This document shows, piece after piece, positions 11,300 through 22,658 of a DNA stretch of 64,000 bases. The DNA comes from Haematobia irritans. Taxonomy: Eukaryota; Arthropoda; Insecta; Diptera; Muscidae. The translations under genes and the position numbers were made by a program. The number at the start of each line of letters is the position of its first letter. Within the stretch, counting starts at the first letter, position 1. The notes beneath the pieces were generated by a model. The model was not told where the DNA came from, searched no databases, and saw nothing but the letters and a program-made list of their open reading frames with translations. The stretch is taken from positions 222,208,537 through 222,272,536 of the forward strand of contig NC_134397.1 of NCBI RefSeq assembly GCF_050003625.1, read 5' to 3'.

Positions 11300-12441
11300 A
11301 AGGTTGATACGGTCAAAATTTGGTCAATATAAACTTGACGTATTTCTTTCAATTTTGCATTTAAAAAAACCTAAACACCCCTCATTTTGAAGGTGTGTGT
11401 GTAGAATGTTGCTCCTATTTTTTTATCAAAATTTTGCTCGCGCATCGCGAAAATCCGAGCTACTCGCACGCAAAGCTGGCAAAATCGCTAAAAGTTGCCA
11501 AATCAACCGTTACAAATGTAATTAAAGTGTTTGGAGAACGTTTGTCGACAGCCAGGAAGTCTGGGTCGGGGGGAAATCGAAAACCGGAAGCCGCTGAGAC
11601 GACAAAGAGAGTTGCTGGTAGTTTCAAGCGAAACCCTAACCTCTCTCTCCGAGATGCCGCAAATAAGCTGGGTGTATCGTCTACAACCGTGCATCGAGCC
11701 AAAAAACGAGCCGGACTATCGACTTACAAGAAGGTAGTGACTCCAAATCGCGATGATAAACAAAATACGACGGCCAAAGCGCGATCCCGGAGGCTGTACA
11801 CGACGATGCTGACGAAGTTTGACTGCGTGGTAATGGACGACGAAACCTACGTCAAAGCCGACTACAAGCAGCTTCCGGGACAGGAGTTTTATACGGCAAA
11901 AGGAAGGGGAAAGGTAGCAAAGTTCGCAAAGAAATATCTGGTTTGGCAAGCCATCTGTACCTGTGGCTTGAAAATCAGCATTTTAATAGCTTCCGGGACT
12001 GTCAACCAAGAAATTTACGTTAAAGAGTGTTTGAATAAACGTCTGCTACCTTTCCTGAAGAAACACGGTTGTTCCGTACTGTTTTGGCCGGATTTGGCAT
12101 CTTGCCATTACGGTAAAAAGGCCATGGAGTGGTACGCCGCCAACAACGTGCAGATGGTTCCCAAGGACAAGAACCCTCCCAACACGCCAGAGCTCCGCCC
12201 AATTGACAAATACTGGGCTATTGTCAAGCGGAACCTAAAGAACACCAAAAAAACTGCTAAGGACGAGCAGCAATTCCGGCCCGGCAATTCGGATTTGGAA
12301 AAGCGAAAGCCTAACTGAATATTGTTCCTGAATTTTATACTAATTGAACTTCAAAAAGAAATTTAATTTGATTTTTTAAATAAACGATTTCACCGATTTA
12401 CACGCGTTTTCCCTTTACCAAATTTTGACCGTATCACCATT
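11300..12441 (+). mobile_element. Tc1/mariner-superfamily DD37E element, copy 1 (inserted in mariner)
   Basis: The ends are AAGGTTGATACGGTCAAAAT on the left and ATTTTGACCGTATCACCATT on the right. The mariner sequence GCATATTATTT is split exactly at TA, which is present on both sides (11298-11299 and 12442-12443). Copies 2 and 3 (24436-27359 and from 63565) share the ends. This copy is shortened by internal deletions. Since it lies inside a Himar1-like mariner, it is younger than that insertion. Confidence 0.93.
11395..12318 (+). pseudogene. DD37E-type transposase, deleted copy
   Basis: The open frame of 307 codons is not the native protein. Two helix-turn-helix segments are visible (about residues 24-45, SHAKLAKSLKVAKSTVTNVI; about 84-105, LSLRDAANKLGVSSTTVHRA). 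Then come the catalytic blocks VVMDDETYV (first Asp), LFWPDLASCHYG (second Asp) and PELRPIDKYW. The third catalytic position, 38 residues after the second Asp, is Asp here but Glu in copies 2 and 3. Compared with copy 2 it lacks the true start region (KMPSKQEEQ), nine residues after AKGRGKVA and most of the C-terminal ~40 residues, ending instead in an altered tail. It is inactive. Confidence 0.9.
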
Positions 12442-12551
12442 TATTATTTGTATATAGTAACAACCTTCAAATGATTCGTGTCAAAATTTGACGTCTGTAA
12501 GTCAATTAGTTTATGAGATAGAGCGTCTTTTGTGAAGCAACTTTTGTTATT

Positions 12552-13836
12552 GTGAAAAAAAGAAATGGAAAAAAGGAATTTCGTGTTTTGATAAAATACT
12601 GTTTTCTGAAGGGAAAAAATACGGTGGAAGCAAAAACTTGGCTTGATAATGAGTTTCCGGACTCTGCCCCAGGGAAATCAACAATAATTGATTGGTATGC
12701 AAAATTCAAGCGTGGTGAAATGAGCATGGAGGACGGTGAACGTAGTGGACGCCCGAAAGAGGTGGTTACCGACGAAAACATCAAAAAATGCACAAAATGA
12801 TTTTGAATGACCGTAAAAATCAGGCTCACTTAGACTATTCAGTCCATTGTGATACCACATTGGTGAACTTCTCTCTTATCACTGAGTGCTGCCCGATTCC
12901 ATGTTAAGCTCAATGACAAGGGACCTCCTTTTTATAGCCGAGTCCGAACGGCGTTCCACATTGCAGTGAAACCACTTAGAGAAGCTTTGAAACCCTGAGA
13001 AATGTCACCAGCATTACTGAGGTGGGATAATCCACCGCTGAAAAACTTTTTGGTGTTCGGTCGAAGCAGGAAACGAACCCACGACCTTGTGTATGCAAGG
13101 CGGGCATGCTAACCATTGCACCACGGTGGCTCAATATATGGATATGCGGAAGCTCTGTGCAAAATGGGTGCCGCGCGAGCTCACATTTGACCAAAAACAA
13201 CGTGTTGATGATTCTGAGCGGTATTTGCAGCTGTTAACTCGTAATACACCCGAGTTTTTCCGTCGATATGTGATAATGGATGAAACATGGCTCCATCACT
13301 ACACTCCTGAGTCCAATCGACAGTCGGCTGACCGTCTCCGAAGCGTGGAAAGACTCAAAAGTCCGCTGGCAAAGTAATGGCCTCTGTTTTTTGGGATGCG
13401 CATGGAATAATTTTTATCGATTATCTTGAGAAGGGAAAAACCATCAACAGTGACTATTATATGGCGTTATTGGAGCGTTTGAAGGTCGAAATCGCGGCAA
13501 AACGGCCCCATATGAAGAAGAAAAAAGTGTTGTTCCACCAAGACAACGCACCGTGCCACAAGTCATTGAGAACGATGGAAAAAATTCATGAATTGGGCTT
13601 CGAATTGCTTTCCCACCCACCGTATTCTCCAGATCTGGCCCCCAGCGACTTTTTCTTGTTCTCAGAGCTCAAAAGGATGCTCGCAGGGAAAAAATTTTGG
13701 CTGCAATGAAGAGGTGATCGCCGAAACTGAGGCCTATTTTGAGGCAAAACCGAAGGAGTACTACCAAAATGGTATCAAAAAATTGGAAGGTCGTTATAAT
13801 CGTTGTATCGCTCTTGAAGGGAACTATTTTGAATAA
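12552..13836 (+). pseudogene. Himar1-like mariner transposase, copy M1, split by a SINE
   Basis: The N-terminal part (12552-12800) has FRVLIKYCFLKGKNTVEAKT and the second helix-turn-helix region, then a one-base loss in an A-run shifts the frame (IKKCTK, stop). The SINE follows and has replaced about 66 bp of coding sequence. Coding resumes at 13134 with YMDMRKLCAKWVPRELTFD, reaches the first Asp in IMDETWLHHYTPE, loses bases before MASVFWDAHG (13377), keeps HQDNAPCH (second Asp) and PDLAPSDFFLF (third Asp), shifts frame again near 13700 and ends with RCIALEGNYFE and a stop. All three catalytic Asp codons survive, but at least three frame breaks prevent a product. Confidence 0.93.
12819..13131 (-). 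mobile_element. SINE inserted in mariner M1, tail truncated
   Basis: It matches the SINE at 8712-9059 from ATCAGGCTCACTTAG to the tRNA-like head ending CCACGGTGGCT. The TTAGG-type tail and about 15 adjacent bases are absent, and about 66 bp of the host mariner are gone at the same junction. One later deletion across the SINE tail/host boundary explains both. No clean target duplication remains. Confidence 0.9.
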
Positions 13837-14039
13837 TAAAAACAAATTTTGACAAAAAAAGTGTGTTTCTTTCTTAGACCGGGGACTTATCAACCTGTTA
13901 TTCACGCACATTCACGAACCGATTTTATTTCTCACGCACGACATATTTCTTTTATTCCCATTCACGCAAATTTACGAGAGTTGCTTTGGATTGTGTTCAC
14001 GACTAAGGTGAGTCACGCGTGAATCGCGCATGTCACCAA

Positions 14040-14650
14040 AATTTTGTGTCACGCGCACACCTCTAATTGCAATAGACATCCAATTGGATATTGTTAGATC
14101 GTCTTGGAATTTCTCCCTGATCAATGGCAAACTTATTATAATCCCATCTTATAATGGTGGGCATAAAAAAACGATTTGGAACCCTGTGCGGCGATGCTTG
14201 AGTTCTGGTGGCCAATCGAAGATGTACATTTTTAGCTGACCTCTTTGACAAGTAAAGCTGATCATTTTGTTTGTTCACACACTGCTCAATTTATGTCTTC
14301 TCATCGGAGAAATCCAAATTCGTTAACTGGCCAACTTTGTGCAAACGAGGAATGTCTTGGTGTCAAATTTTTTGTACTCTTGCAGTTTTTGCAACTTCAA
14401 TGATCCAAGGTAATTTTCCAATATGTGTTGCATCGTTCTCGCGATATATTCAGCTCACGAGCTGTGACGTGGATTTCGATCAAATCTGTTTATCACATTT
14501 CTAATCATTTCTGGTGTTGTTGCAACACTACCAGTATCACAGTAACGAGCTGGATTGGGACTGGCGCTACCGATGTGCGACTTTTGTGGCTAATTTCCCG
14601 CTTTTTTCAAGCGATAAAACTTTTGTGTTACGTTTTGTTGCGCCACTAAA
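14040..14650 (-). pseudogene. Old Tc1/mariner-like relic, N-terminal part
   Basis: On the minus strand about 14470-14420 gives a broken R-N-P-R-H-S...E-L-N-I-S-R-E, the paired-like helix-turn-helix pattern of Tc1/mariner transposases. The region aligns by eye with 22020-22190 (GAGTTCTGGTGGCCA, CACACTGCTCAATTT) and with 24290-24433 plus 27362-27540 (CATTTCTGG(T/C)GTTGTT, CACTACCAGTATC), so three relics of one old family are present. No frame is intact and no ends are certain. Confidence 0.6.
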
Positions 14651-14659
14651 TACCATGGT

Positions 14660-15718
14660 TGTTTTTTTACATTTTTGTGCCATCTTTTTGTAATGTTGTG
14701 CTATTTTTTCATTAATTCCTTCTTTGCTGTAATTAGGTTCGGTGTCTCAGCAAATACTCGAGTTTTTGGAACTTTTCCCATTCCATGCCATAGTGTTTTC
14801 AAGAGAACATGTGTATCGCCGGAAAATAGTCAAAGAAAACTTTCGATAGTAGGTAAACCAGTTCCATACCCTGAAAAGGAGATGAAATGGTTAATGGAAA
14901 AATTTTGGTCTAAATTTAACAAGTGAGTTCGTAATTTTATGGAAAAATTTATATAAATTCATTTAATTTGTATTTTTTCTTTTATAAAAAAGTTGTGACA
15001 CTTTCTGTGCCACTCTTTATAAATTCTCAAAGGATACGATGATTGAAAGCATTCCATGCACCAAGTGATTAGCAATTGCTTCTGCCCATTTCCTTTGCAA
15101 ATTTGCCAATAGGTTGGCACAAGGGTAACCCTTGTTGCACTCATGGATAAAAACTTTTACTTCGTATCCCTCCTAGGATGTTCTTTCGATATAAATAAAC
15201 AGGTATTTAAACAGTCCTTCAAGACCAACTGTTAAACACCATAACCCTCATTGTCTTGTTTTTGACATTCACATCCTTTCACTTATCTACATTGTCTACT
15301 CTTTGCCCTTATCTTTATTTAAAACACAAAAAACAAACACTATTTACAATTCCAACGAATATGGTACAAAAAACAACTGTTAAATTGAACTCCAATAAAA
15401 TTTCTTGGGCCCATCATCGATGCGGGTTACTGTCAAGACCGTGATCTTTGATGCTGAAGTTGCTCTTTTATTTCTTGCTTTAACTCCTTCAGTTTGCTTT
15501 CTTTCAAATAAACTTGGACGAGTTTTATCTTTAGGAAGGTCCTGCATTTGGTCTGTTTTGTTTCGTTTTTTTTTTTTAATCATCTTGTCTGTTGCATTGC
15601 ATAGAATCCTTTTTTGTTGAAAAATTTGCTTTGTTCTTTTCCATTCTTAACCGGTATGAAAAATCAAATTGTTAAGTGTAAAAGTAGGATAAGTTAGTTG
15701 AGATAGTCGATGTAGTAG
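14660..15718. other. Intergenic DNA, nothing recognised
   Basis: AT-rich sequence with T-runs; short frames here show no family signature. Confidence 0.5.
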
Positions 15719-15787
15719 CTACCCAGCAAAAACTGGGTAAGTAGTTGCGATGAAAAACTGCTTACGCGGAGCATTTATGTCATGCCC

Positions 15788-16045
15788 TCAGCAATACCTT
15801 ATGCTTCGACTTATCATCAATTAACGGTTTCGGTTATCATACACCAGCCAAATCTTTTGCTTGGGAATAAGGACTTGCTCGGAGAATTGATGCTATACTC
15901 CCAGCAATACCTTATGCTTGGAAATATTGATTTACTCCGAAAATTTATATCATACCTCCAACAATACCGTATGCTTGGAAATAATGACTTACGATTACTG
16001 GAAGGTTTCTGTTTCCATATACCGGCAATACCTTATGGGTGGAAA
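15788..16045. repeat. ~60-bp tandem repeat, left block
   Basis: Five diverged units start with CAGCAATACCTTATGCTTGG-like sequence near 15790, 15845, 15902, 15958 and 16021. Two further units lie at 20440-20570, on the other side of the 29-bp arrays, so the arrays interrupt a once continuous tandem block. Confidence 0.75.
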
Positions 16046-16791
16046 TAATGAAATAGAAATAAAATTTTGAAAAAAAATATTGAAATAAAATTGTAACAAA
16101 AATTTTCTGTAGAAATAAAATTTTGAGAAAATTTTCTATAGAAATAAATTTTTGAGAAAATTTTCTGAAGAAATAAAATTTTGACAAAATTTTCTATAGA
16201 AATATAATGTTGACAAAATTTTCTATAGAAAAAAAAATTGACTAAATTTTCTATAGAAATAAAATTTTGACAAAATTTTCTATAGAAATAAAAATTTGAC
16301 ATAATTTTCTATAGCAATGAAATTTTGACAACATTTTCTATAGAAAAAAAATTGACAAAATTATCTATAGAAGTAAAATTTTGACAAAATTTTCTTTAGA
16401 AATAAAATTTTAACAAAATATTCTATTGAAATAAAATTTTGACAAAATATTCTATTGAAATAAAATTTTGATAAAATTTTCTATAGAAATAAAATTTTGA
16501 CAAAATTTCCTATAGTCATATAATTTTGACAACATTTTCTATAGAAATAAAATTTTGACAACATTTTCTATAGAAATAAAATTTTGACAAAATTTTCTAT
16601 ATAAATAAAATTTTGAAAACATTTTCTATAGACATAAAATTTTGACAACATTTTCTATAGAAATAAAATTTTAACAAAATTTTCTATATAAATAAAATCT
16701 TGACAAAAATTTCTATAAAATAAAATAAAATTTTGACAAAATTTTCTATAGAAATAATATTTTGACGAAATTTTCTATAGAAATAAAATTT
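16046..16791. repeat. 29-bp tandem array (TTTTGACAAAATTTT type)
   Basis: About 25 units combine the TTTCTATAGAAA palindrome with AAATTTTGACAAAATTTT. It continues as 18474-20400 beyond the inserted inverted repeat. Coding-looking frames are repeat artefacts. Confidence 0.92.
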
Positions 16792-18473
16792 TGTTGTTTT
16801 TTTATTTCAGCTTAAAACCATACATTGACTAAACTACAAGAGTAGCTTAACCCAAAGACAATAAACTTGAGGAAGATAGGAAATTGCCTTGCGTCATACC
16901 AAATGTTGCATTTACCATGTTAGTTCCATACATGTTTGTAATTTTTTTATTTGTTTTTCGTTTTTAGTTTTTAAATGAAAATCTTAATTTTCTTAATGAA
17001 ACAATGTTAAATTTTAGGCAACAACAAAAAAATTACATTTTCCCTTTTAAGGAAATTTATTTCGTGCACTTAATTTCTTTTTATTTGCATTTTAATGCTA
17101 TGTAAATACTTGTCGTATACGCGTTTGGTTCGAGTATGAAACTAACACGGTAAATGGTTTGATCTCCTCAGTAGCTAATTTCCTATCTTCCTAGAGTTTA
17201 TTGTCTTTGGCTTAACCAACAGAGGAAAAGAATGTTTGTCAAATTTATTTGGGCAAAGCCCTATAGACTGCAAGATGGTTGGATGGACGCACGTTTCGGA
17301 ATTACCACATTCCTCATCAGCATCCTCTACTTGCAGCAAAACTATCAACCAATTATCAGAATAAATTCAGGCAGTTTATTAAACCCAACAAAAACCACAC
17401 TTGAACCCTCCGAAAAAAGGTTTTATATTGATAGCCGGCTTATGCCGAAATAAATTCGACAAACATTCTTTTCCTCTGTTGGTTAAGCTACTCTTGTAGT
17501 TTAGTCAATGTATGGTTTTAAGCTGAAATAAAAAAACAACAACAATGCTTAAAGAACAAAACCAACAATAACAAAACAAAACAAATGGAAAAAGAAGAGG
17601 AGGCACGCTCAAAATAAACCCAGCCATGTGAATTCAAATCGATGATTTGACAGTGGCATAGGAAAAGAGATATGTTTGTTTCGAATTTATTTCGGCATAA
17701 GCCGGCTATCAATATAAAACCTTTTTTCGGAGGGTTCAAGTGTGGTTTTTGTTGGGTTTAATAAACTGCCTGAATTTATTCTGATAATTGGTTGATAGTT
17801 TTGCTGCAAGTAGAGGATGCTGATGAGGAATGTGGTAATTCCGAAACGTGCGTCCATCCAACCATCTTGCAGTCTATAGGGCTTTGCCCAAATAAATTTG
17901 ACAAACATTCTTTTCCTCTGTTGGTTAAGCTACTCTTGTAGTTTAGTCAATGTATGGTTTTAAGCTGAAATAAAAAAACAACAACAATGCTTAAAGAACA
18001 AAACCAACAATAACAAAACAAAACAAATGGAAAAAGAAGAGGAGGCACGCTCAAAATAAACCCAGCCATGTGAATTCAAATCGATGATTTGACAGTGGCA
18101 TAGGAAAAGAGATATGTTTGTTTCGAATTTATTTCGGCATAAGCCGGCTATCAATATAAAACCTTTTTTCGGAGGGTTCAAGTGTGGTTTTTGTTGGGTT
18201 TAATAAACTGCCTGAATTTATTCTGATAATTGGTTGATAGTTTTGCTGCAAGTAGAGGATGCTGATGAGGAATGTGGTAATTCCGAAACGTGCGTCCATC
18301 CAACCATCTTGCAGTCTATAGGGCTTTGCCCAAATAAATTTGACAAACATTCTTTTCCTCTGTTGGTTAAGCTACTCTTGTAGTTTAGTCAATGTATGGT
18401 TTTAAGCTGAAATAAAAAAACAACAACAATGCTTAAAGAACAAAACCAACAATAACAAAACAAAACAAATGGA
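16792..18473. repeat. Inverted plus tandemly duplicated dispersed repeat (442-bp unit)
   Basis: A unit running from GTTTTAAGCTGAAATAAAAA to TTAGTCAATGTATG occurs twice in tandem; landmarks at 17515, 17957 and 18399 are exactly 442 bp apart and the copies look identical. To the left the same sequence is present inverted (16792-17457), its arm interrupted by a MITE at 16853-17209. Inverted and direct copies join at about 17457. Related pieces lie at 33030-33470, 46061-46345 and 38131-38180. A 73-codon frame occurs in every copy, but open frames exist on both strands and no family is recognisable, so it is not called as a gene. Confidence 0.88.
16853..17209. mobile_element. hAT-type MITE with 8-bp TSD
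   Basis: The ends are inverted repeats of about 34 bp: CAAAGACAATAAACTTGAGG on the left, and the right arm, read inverted, begins CAAAGACAATAAACTCTAGG. GCTTAACC is duplicated exactly on both sides (16845-16852 and 17210-17217). An 8-bp duplication and ends starting CA are typical of the hAT superfamily. At 357 bp without a coding frame it is non-autonomous. It interrupts the inverted arm of the 442-bp repeat and is younger than that arm. Confidence 0.9.
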
Positions 18474-20400
18474 GAAATAAAATTTTGTCAAAATTTTCAT
18501 TTTCTATAGAAATAAAATTTTAACAAAAATTTTCTATATAAATAAAATCTTGACAAAAATTTCTATAAAATAAAATAAAATTTTGGCAAAATTTTCTATA
18601 GAAATAAAATTTTGACGAAATTTTCTATTAGAAATAAAATGTTGACCAAATTTTCTATAAAAATAAAATTTTGAAAAAATTTTCTATAGAAACAAAATTT
18701 TGACAAAATTTTCTATAGAAATAAAATTTTTGCAACATTTTCTATAGAAATAAAATTTTGATAAAATTTTCTATAGAAATAAAATTTCGACAAAATTTTC
18801 TATAGAAAGAAAAAAATTTTGAAAAAATTTTCTATAGAAATAAAATTTTGTCAAAATTTTCAATAGAAATAAAATTTTGACAATATTTTCTCTAGAGATA
18901 ACATTTTGACAAAATTTTCTATATAAATAAAATTTTGAAAACATTTTCTATAGACATAAAATTTTGACAACATTTTCTATAGAAATAAAATTTTAACAAA
19001 ATTTTCTATAGAAATAAAATTTTGACAAATTTTTCTATTAGAAATAAAATTTTGACAAAATTTTCGATAGAAGTAAAATTTTGAGAAAATTTTCTGAAGA
19101 AATAAAATTTGAAAAAAATTTCTATAGAAATAAAATGTTGACACAATTTTCCATAGAAATAAAATTTTGACAAAATTTTCTATAGAAATAAAATTTTGAC
19201 AAAATTTTCTATAGCAATAAAATTTTGACAAAATTTTCTAAAGAAATAAAATTTTGACAAAATTTTCTATAGAAATAAAATTTGATATTTTCTATGGAAT
19301 AAAATTTTGATAAAATTTTCTATAAAAATAAAATTTTGACATTTTCTACCGAAATAAAATGTTGACAAAATTTCCTATCGAAATCAAATTTTGACAAAAT
19401 TTTCTATAGAAATAAAATTTTAACAAAATTTTCTATGGAAATAAAATGTTGACAAAATTTTCTATAGAAATAAAATTTTGACAAAATTTTCTATAGAAAT
19501 AAAATTTTGACAAAATTTTCTATAGAAATAAAATTTTGACAAAATTTTCTATAGAAATAAAATTTTGGCAAAATTTTCTATAGAAATAAAATTTTGACAA
19601 AATTTTCTATAGAAATAAAATTTTGACAACATTTTCTATAGAAATATAATGTTGACAAAATTTTCTATAGAAATAAAATTTTGACAAAATTTTCTATAGA
19701 AATAAAATTTTGACAACATTTTCTATGGAATAAAATTATGATAAAATTTTCTATAAAAATAAAATTTTGACAAAATTTTCTATAGAAATAAAATTTTGAC
19801 AAAATTTTCTGTTAGAAATGAAATGTTGACAAAATGTTCTATATAAATAAAATTTTAACAAAATTTTCTATATAAATAAAATTTTAACAAAATTTTCTAT
19901 AGAAATAAAATTGTGACAAAAATTTCTATAAAAATAAAATTTTGACAACATTTTCTATTAGAAATGAAATGTTGACGAAATTTTCTATATAAATAAAATT
20001 TGAACAAAATTTTCGATATAAATAAAATTGTGACAAAATTTTCTATAGAAATAAAATTTTTACAAACATTTCTATAAAAAAAAATGTAGACTAAACTTTT
20101 TATAGAAATAAAATTTTGGCAACATTTTCTATAGAAATAAAATTTTGATAAAATTTTCTAGAGAAGTAAAATTTTGACAAAATTTTCTATAGAAATACAA
20201 TTTTGACAAAATTTTCTATAGAAATAAAATTTTTACAATATTTTCTCTAGAGATAAAATTTTGACAAAATTTTCTATATAAATAACATTTTCACAAAATT
20301 TTCTATGGAAATAAAATTTTGACAAAATTTTCTATAGAAATAAAATTTTGACAAAATTACATATAGAAATAAAATTTTGACGAAATTTTCTACAGAAGAT
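18474..20400. repeat. 29-bp tandem array, continuation
   Basis: About 65 units of the TTTTGACAAAATTTT type. A stretch around 19430-19730 is nearly homogeneous, while the edges are more diverged, which suggests recent expansion in the interior. Frames on the minus strand are artefacts of the period. Confidence 0.93.
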
Positions 20401-20439
20401 TTTTTTTGGTTTGTTAGTTGTTAGGTAGAATGTTCTCCA

Positions 20440-20570
20440 ACCCTGCAATACCTTTTGCTTCGAGATAATGACTTAACACTGGACCTTTCGGTTACCATAC
20501 CCCAAGCAATACCTTATGGTTGGAAGTAATGACTTACCATTACTCGCCGCTTTCGGTTGCCATTATTTTA
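20440..20570. repeat. ~60-bp tandem repeat, right block
   Basis: Two units, CTGCAATACCTTTTGCTTCG and AGCAATACCTTATGGTTGGA, match the block at 15788-16045. Confidence 0.75.
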
Positions 20571-20608
20571 TTGGCAATATTATTTGATAATCTGAGTGTT
20601 TGCTGGGT

Positions 20609-21635
20609 AGTCATTGCCAACTGATGCCGCCTTACCATGCCGCTGTCAAACAACATCAATGAAATGGCCTGAAGTCTCACGCAGTAGCGCAGGCAATACC
20701 AACATCAGTTATGCACCCTAACTTTTTAAAGTTGAACAACGCTATAGTCATTATAATGTCGTTAAGTTCTTAACATCTGGATTTTTTGCTTCTTTCTTTT
20801 TGCAATTTCCTTCCGTTTTCCCTTAAAAAGGGAAGAAGAGTTTCCTTGCTCTCTTCTGGGTATGTGTGTAGGATCGATTAAAAAGCATTTCATGGATGGT
20901 GAAGAAAAAACGAACGTGTGCTGCAAACTCTGCGAACAGCAGTATTGACTGACAGCTCTGGTCCCCTCTGGTGAGAAAAGCTTCAAGTTCAGCGGGAAAA
21001 AAAGAAAAACGAACATGAAGGAAGTTTCGTTTAAATTGTAATTCAAGCCAAGTTAACAACCCTCTCCTCCTCCTCATACAACTGCAACTGCAGTATCCAT
21101 CTCCAGTGTTTCTAGTAAATTGAAATTATGATTAAATAAAACTCCTTAAGCGATAATTAAGCGTTGAATAGAGGCAACAACTTTTTAGAATTTTCAATGA
21201 ATGCGAGTTGAGTGCAAGAGCCATTGCTTAAGGACTCAAGGAAGTGATATTAATTTATCCTCTTTCCTTTGGTTCTCCTCTTTTTTTCTTTATCCATTCT
21301 TATGGCTTGGATATAATAACATTGTCGAGAATATGTAATGTCAAAAAGGAAATGGATATAGCCTTTATATGGGTGGTAAATCGTTTAAGTATCACTTCAT
21401 GATTCTACAGGGTAGCTGACGTGTGATGGTATCATGTTCATAATTGTTTACAAGTTATCGAAAGCATTTGCGTTTGAGCTAGTTCGTGCATAGAAAGTTT
21501 TTTTTTGTGTATCGCATTATAAATACTTATATAGGGTGGCTGATATGTAATGCAACAAAGGAAGGTGCAATACATTTTCTTTTTTTTTATTTATTGTTCA
21601 AAAGCAAAAAGTGTCGAAAATAACATTAAATTTTA
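20609..21635. other. Intergenic DNA, nothing recognised
   Basis: No gene or element is recognised. Minus-strand frames at 20762-21077 overlap one another and lack family features. CAGGGTAGCTGACGTGTG (21408) and TAGGGTGGCTGATATGTA (21533) are similar short sequences of unknown meaning. Confidence 0.5.
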
Positions 21636-21639
21636 AAAT

Positions 21640-22200
21640 CAGTTTAGATTTGCACGAATTGGCTACCTTTGGTTCGAATTTTTGCCTTTGAACGGCCGAC
21701 AAAATCGTAATACGAAGCCACGAAAATGGCTCTGGGGTATTTGGGTCCATTCCCGGCGATGTTATGTCTTAAGATGATATTGTTTAGTTCCAACATTTCT
21801 CTCCACAATGCCCAATGTCCTACGGTTTGAGCGAGGATCCGTTTTTTTGGAACCATTCTTGGTTGACGCTTTTTGATTACGATTGTGCTGAGCCCTGTTG
21901 GAATGTCCATTGTCTGCAGCCGAAATTTTTGTCTTCCCAGTGATTCAATACTGTGTTTAGGGTATTTTCCCAATGAATTTCGGCATTTATTTTAACTCCA
22001 CTGTCGATAAATACGGTGGCCCACACCCTTACCATCGACGGCGCTTGAATTCTGGTGGCCAGTTGAAGTTGTCAATTTTCATCGGACTTCTTTGACATGT
22101 AACCTCGGTCAATTTGTTTGTTTACAAACTGCTCAATGTCCTCTGTAATGCGGTTTCGTCGTCGGCTGAGGTCGTCCAGGATCAACTTTAAGGACCCACG
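21640..22200 (-). pseudogene. Old Tc1/mariner-like relic, DDE part
   Basis: The minus-strand reading near 21910-21880 gives QWTFQQGSAQS, resembling the WTFQQDxAPxH block, with Gly at the position of the second catalytic Asp. Stops and frameshifts follow. The upstream part (22020-22190) is shared with the relic at 14040-14650. The element probably continues at 24290-24433 and 27362-27540, interrupted by later insertions. A 109-codon frame here is out of phase with the transposase signal. Confidence 0.55.
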
Positions 22201-22658
22201 AACCTTAAATTAAGAACAGAGCTTTATTTATTTGATCATATATACGTATAATACTTATGTTTGCAATGTATGCTGGGGAGTCTGTGGTTTATTATGTGGC
22301 CTGTTAGTAAAAATGTTGGCGGATCGGTTGTTGGTTCGGCTAAAGCGAAACTATTCAGGAGAATAAGGCTTCGATTTTATTGTATCGAGTAGTTGGTACG
22401 GGACGGTTGTTGATGATACGGATTCCGTTGATGGGTTCTTCGGCAATGATGGTTCGGGATTGTCGTTAAGGATTCGGCGTCGTTGACTATTCGGTTGTCG
22501 TGATGGTGGTTTACCGGTCAGCCGTCGGTGGCTGTCCGGTGTTGATGGTTCGGTTGTGTTGATTTGGTCGGCTGTCGGTGGTTGTCCGATGTTGATGATT
22601 CGGGTGATTCGGCGATTCAGTGTTGATAGTTGATTCGTTGATATGTGTCTGATAGGTC

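Larger units (their letters stand above)
11231..13898 (+). mobile_element. Himar1-like mariner (irritans subfamily), nested and broken
   Basis: The left TIR starts ACAGGTTGGCTGATAAGTCT at 11231 after TA; the right TIR ends GACTTATCAACCTGT at 13898 before TA, having lost a few bases. The 5' untranslated part (GACACATAGATGGCGTCGCT-like, then CAACCTTCAAATGATTCGTG) and the transposase are those of the irritans subfamily. A normal copy is about 1.3 kb. This one is 2.67 kb because a DD37E element (11300-12441) sits in its 5' region and a SINE (12819-13131) in its coding region. It is dead. Confidence 0.95.
15719..20608. mobile_element. Large composite bounded by inverted CTACCCAGCAAA ends
   Basis: The left boundary reads CTACCCAGCAAAAACTGGG and the right GTGTTTGCTGGGTAG, giving an inverted terminal match of about 12 bp. 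A second pair of the same ends lies at 29297 and 30948. Within both ends are ~60-bp repeats (CAATACCTTATGCTTGGAAA...), five units on the left (15788-16045) and two on the right (20440-20570), split by 4.4 kb of 29-bp arrays and an inverted repeat. No transposase was found, so the class is unknown and the boundaries rest on the inverted match only. Confidence 0.45.

Noticed and set aside
17232..18350. 73-codon ORF present in all copies of the 442-bp repeat
   Set aside because: Identity follows from recent duplication of the DNA; both strands are open and diverged copies at 33030 and 46061 break the frame.
20762..21077. Overlapping minus-strand ORFs of 84 and 94 codons
   Set aside because: Different frames of the same region, no family resemblance, no codon-use support.
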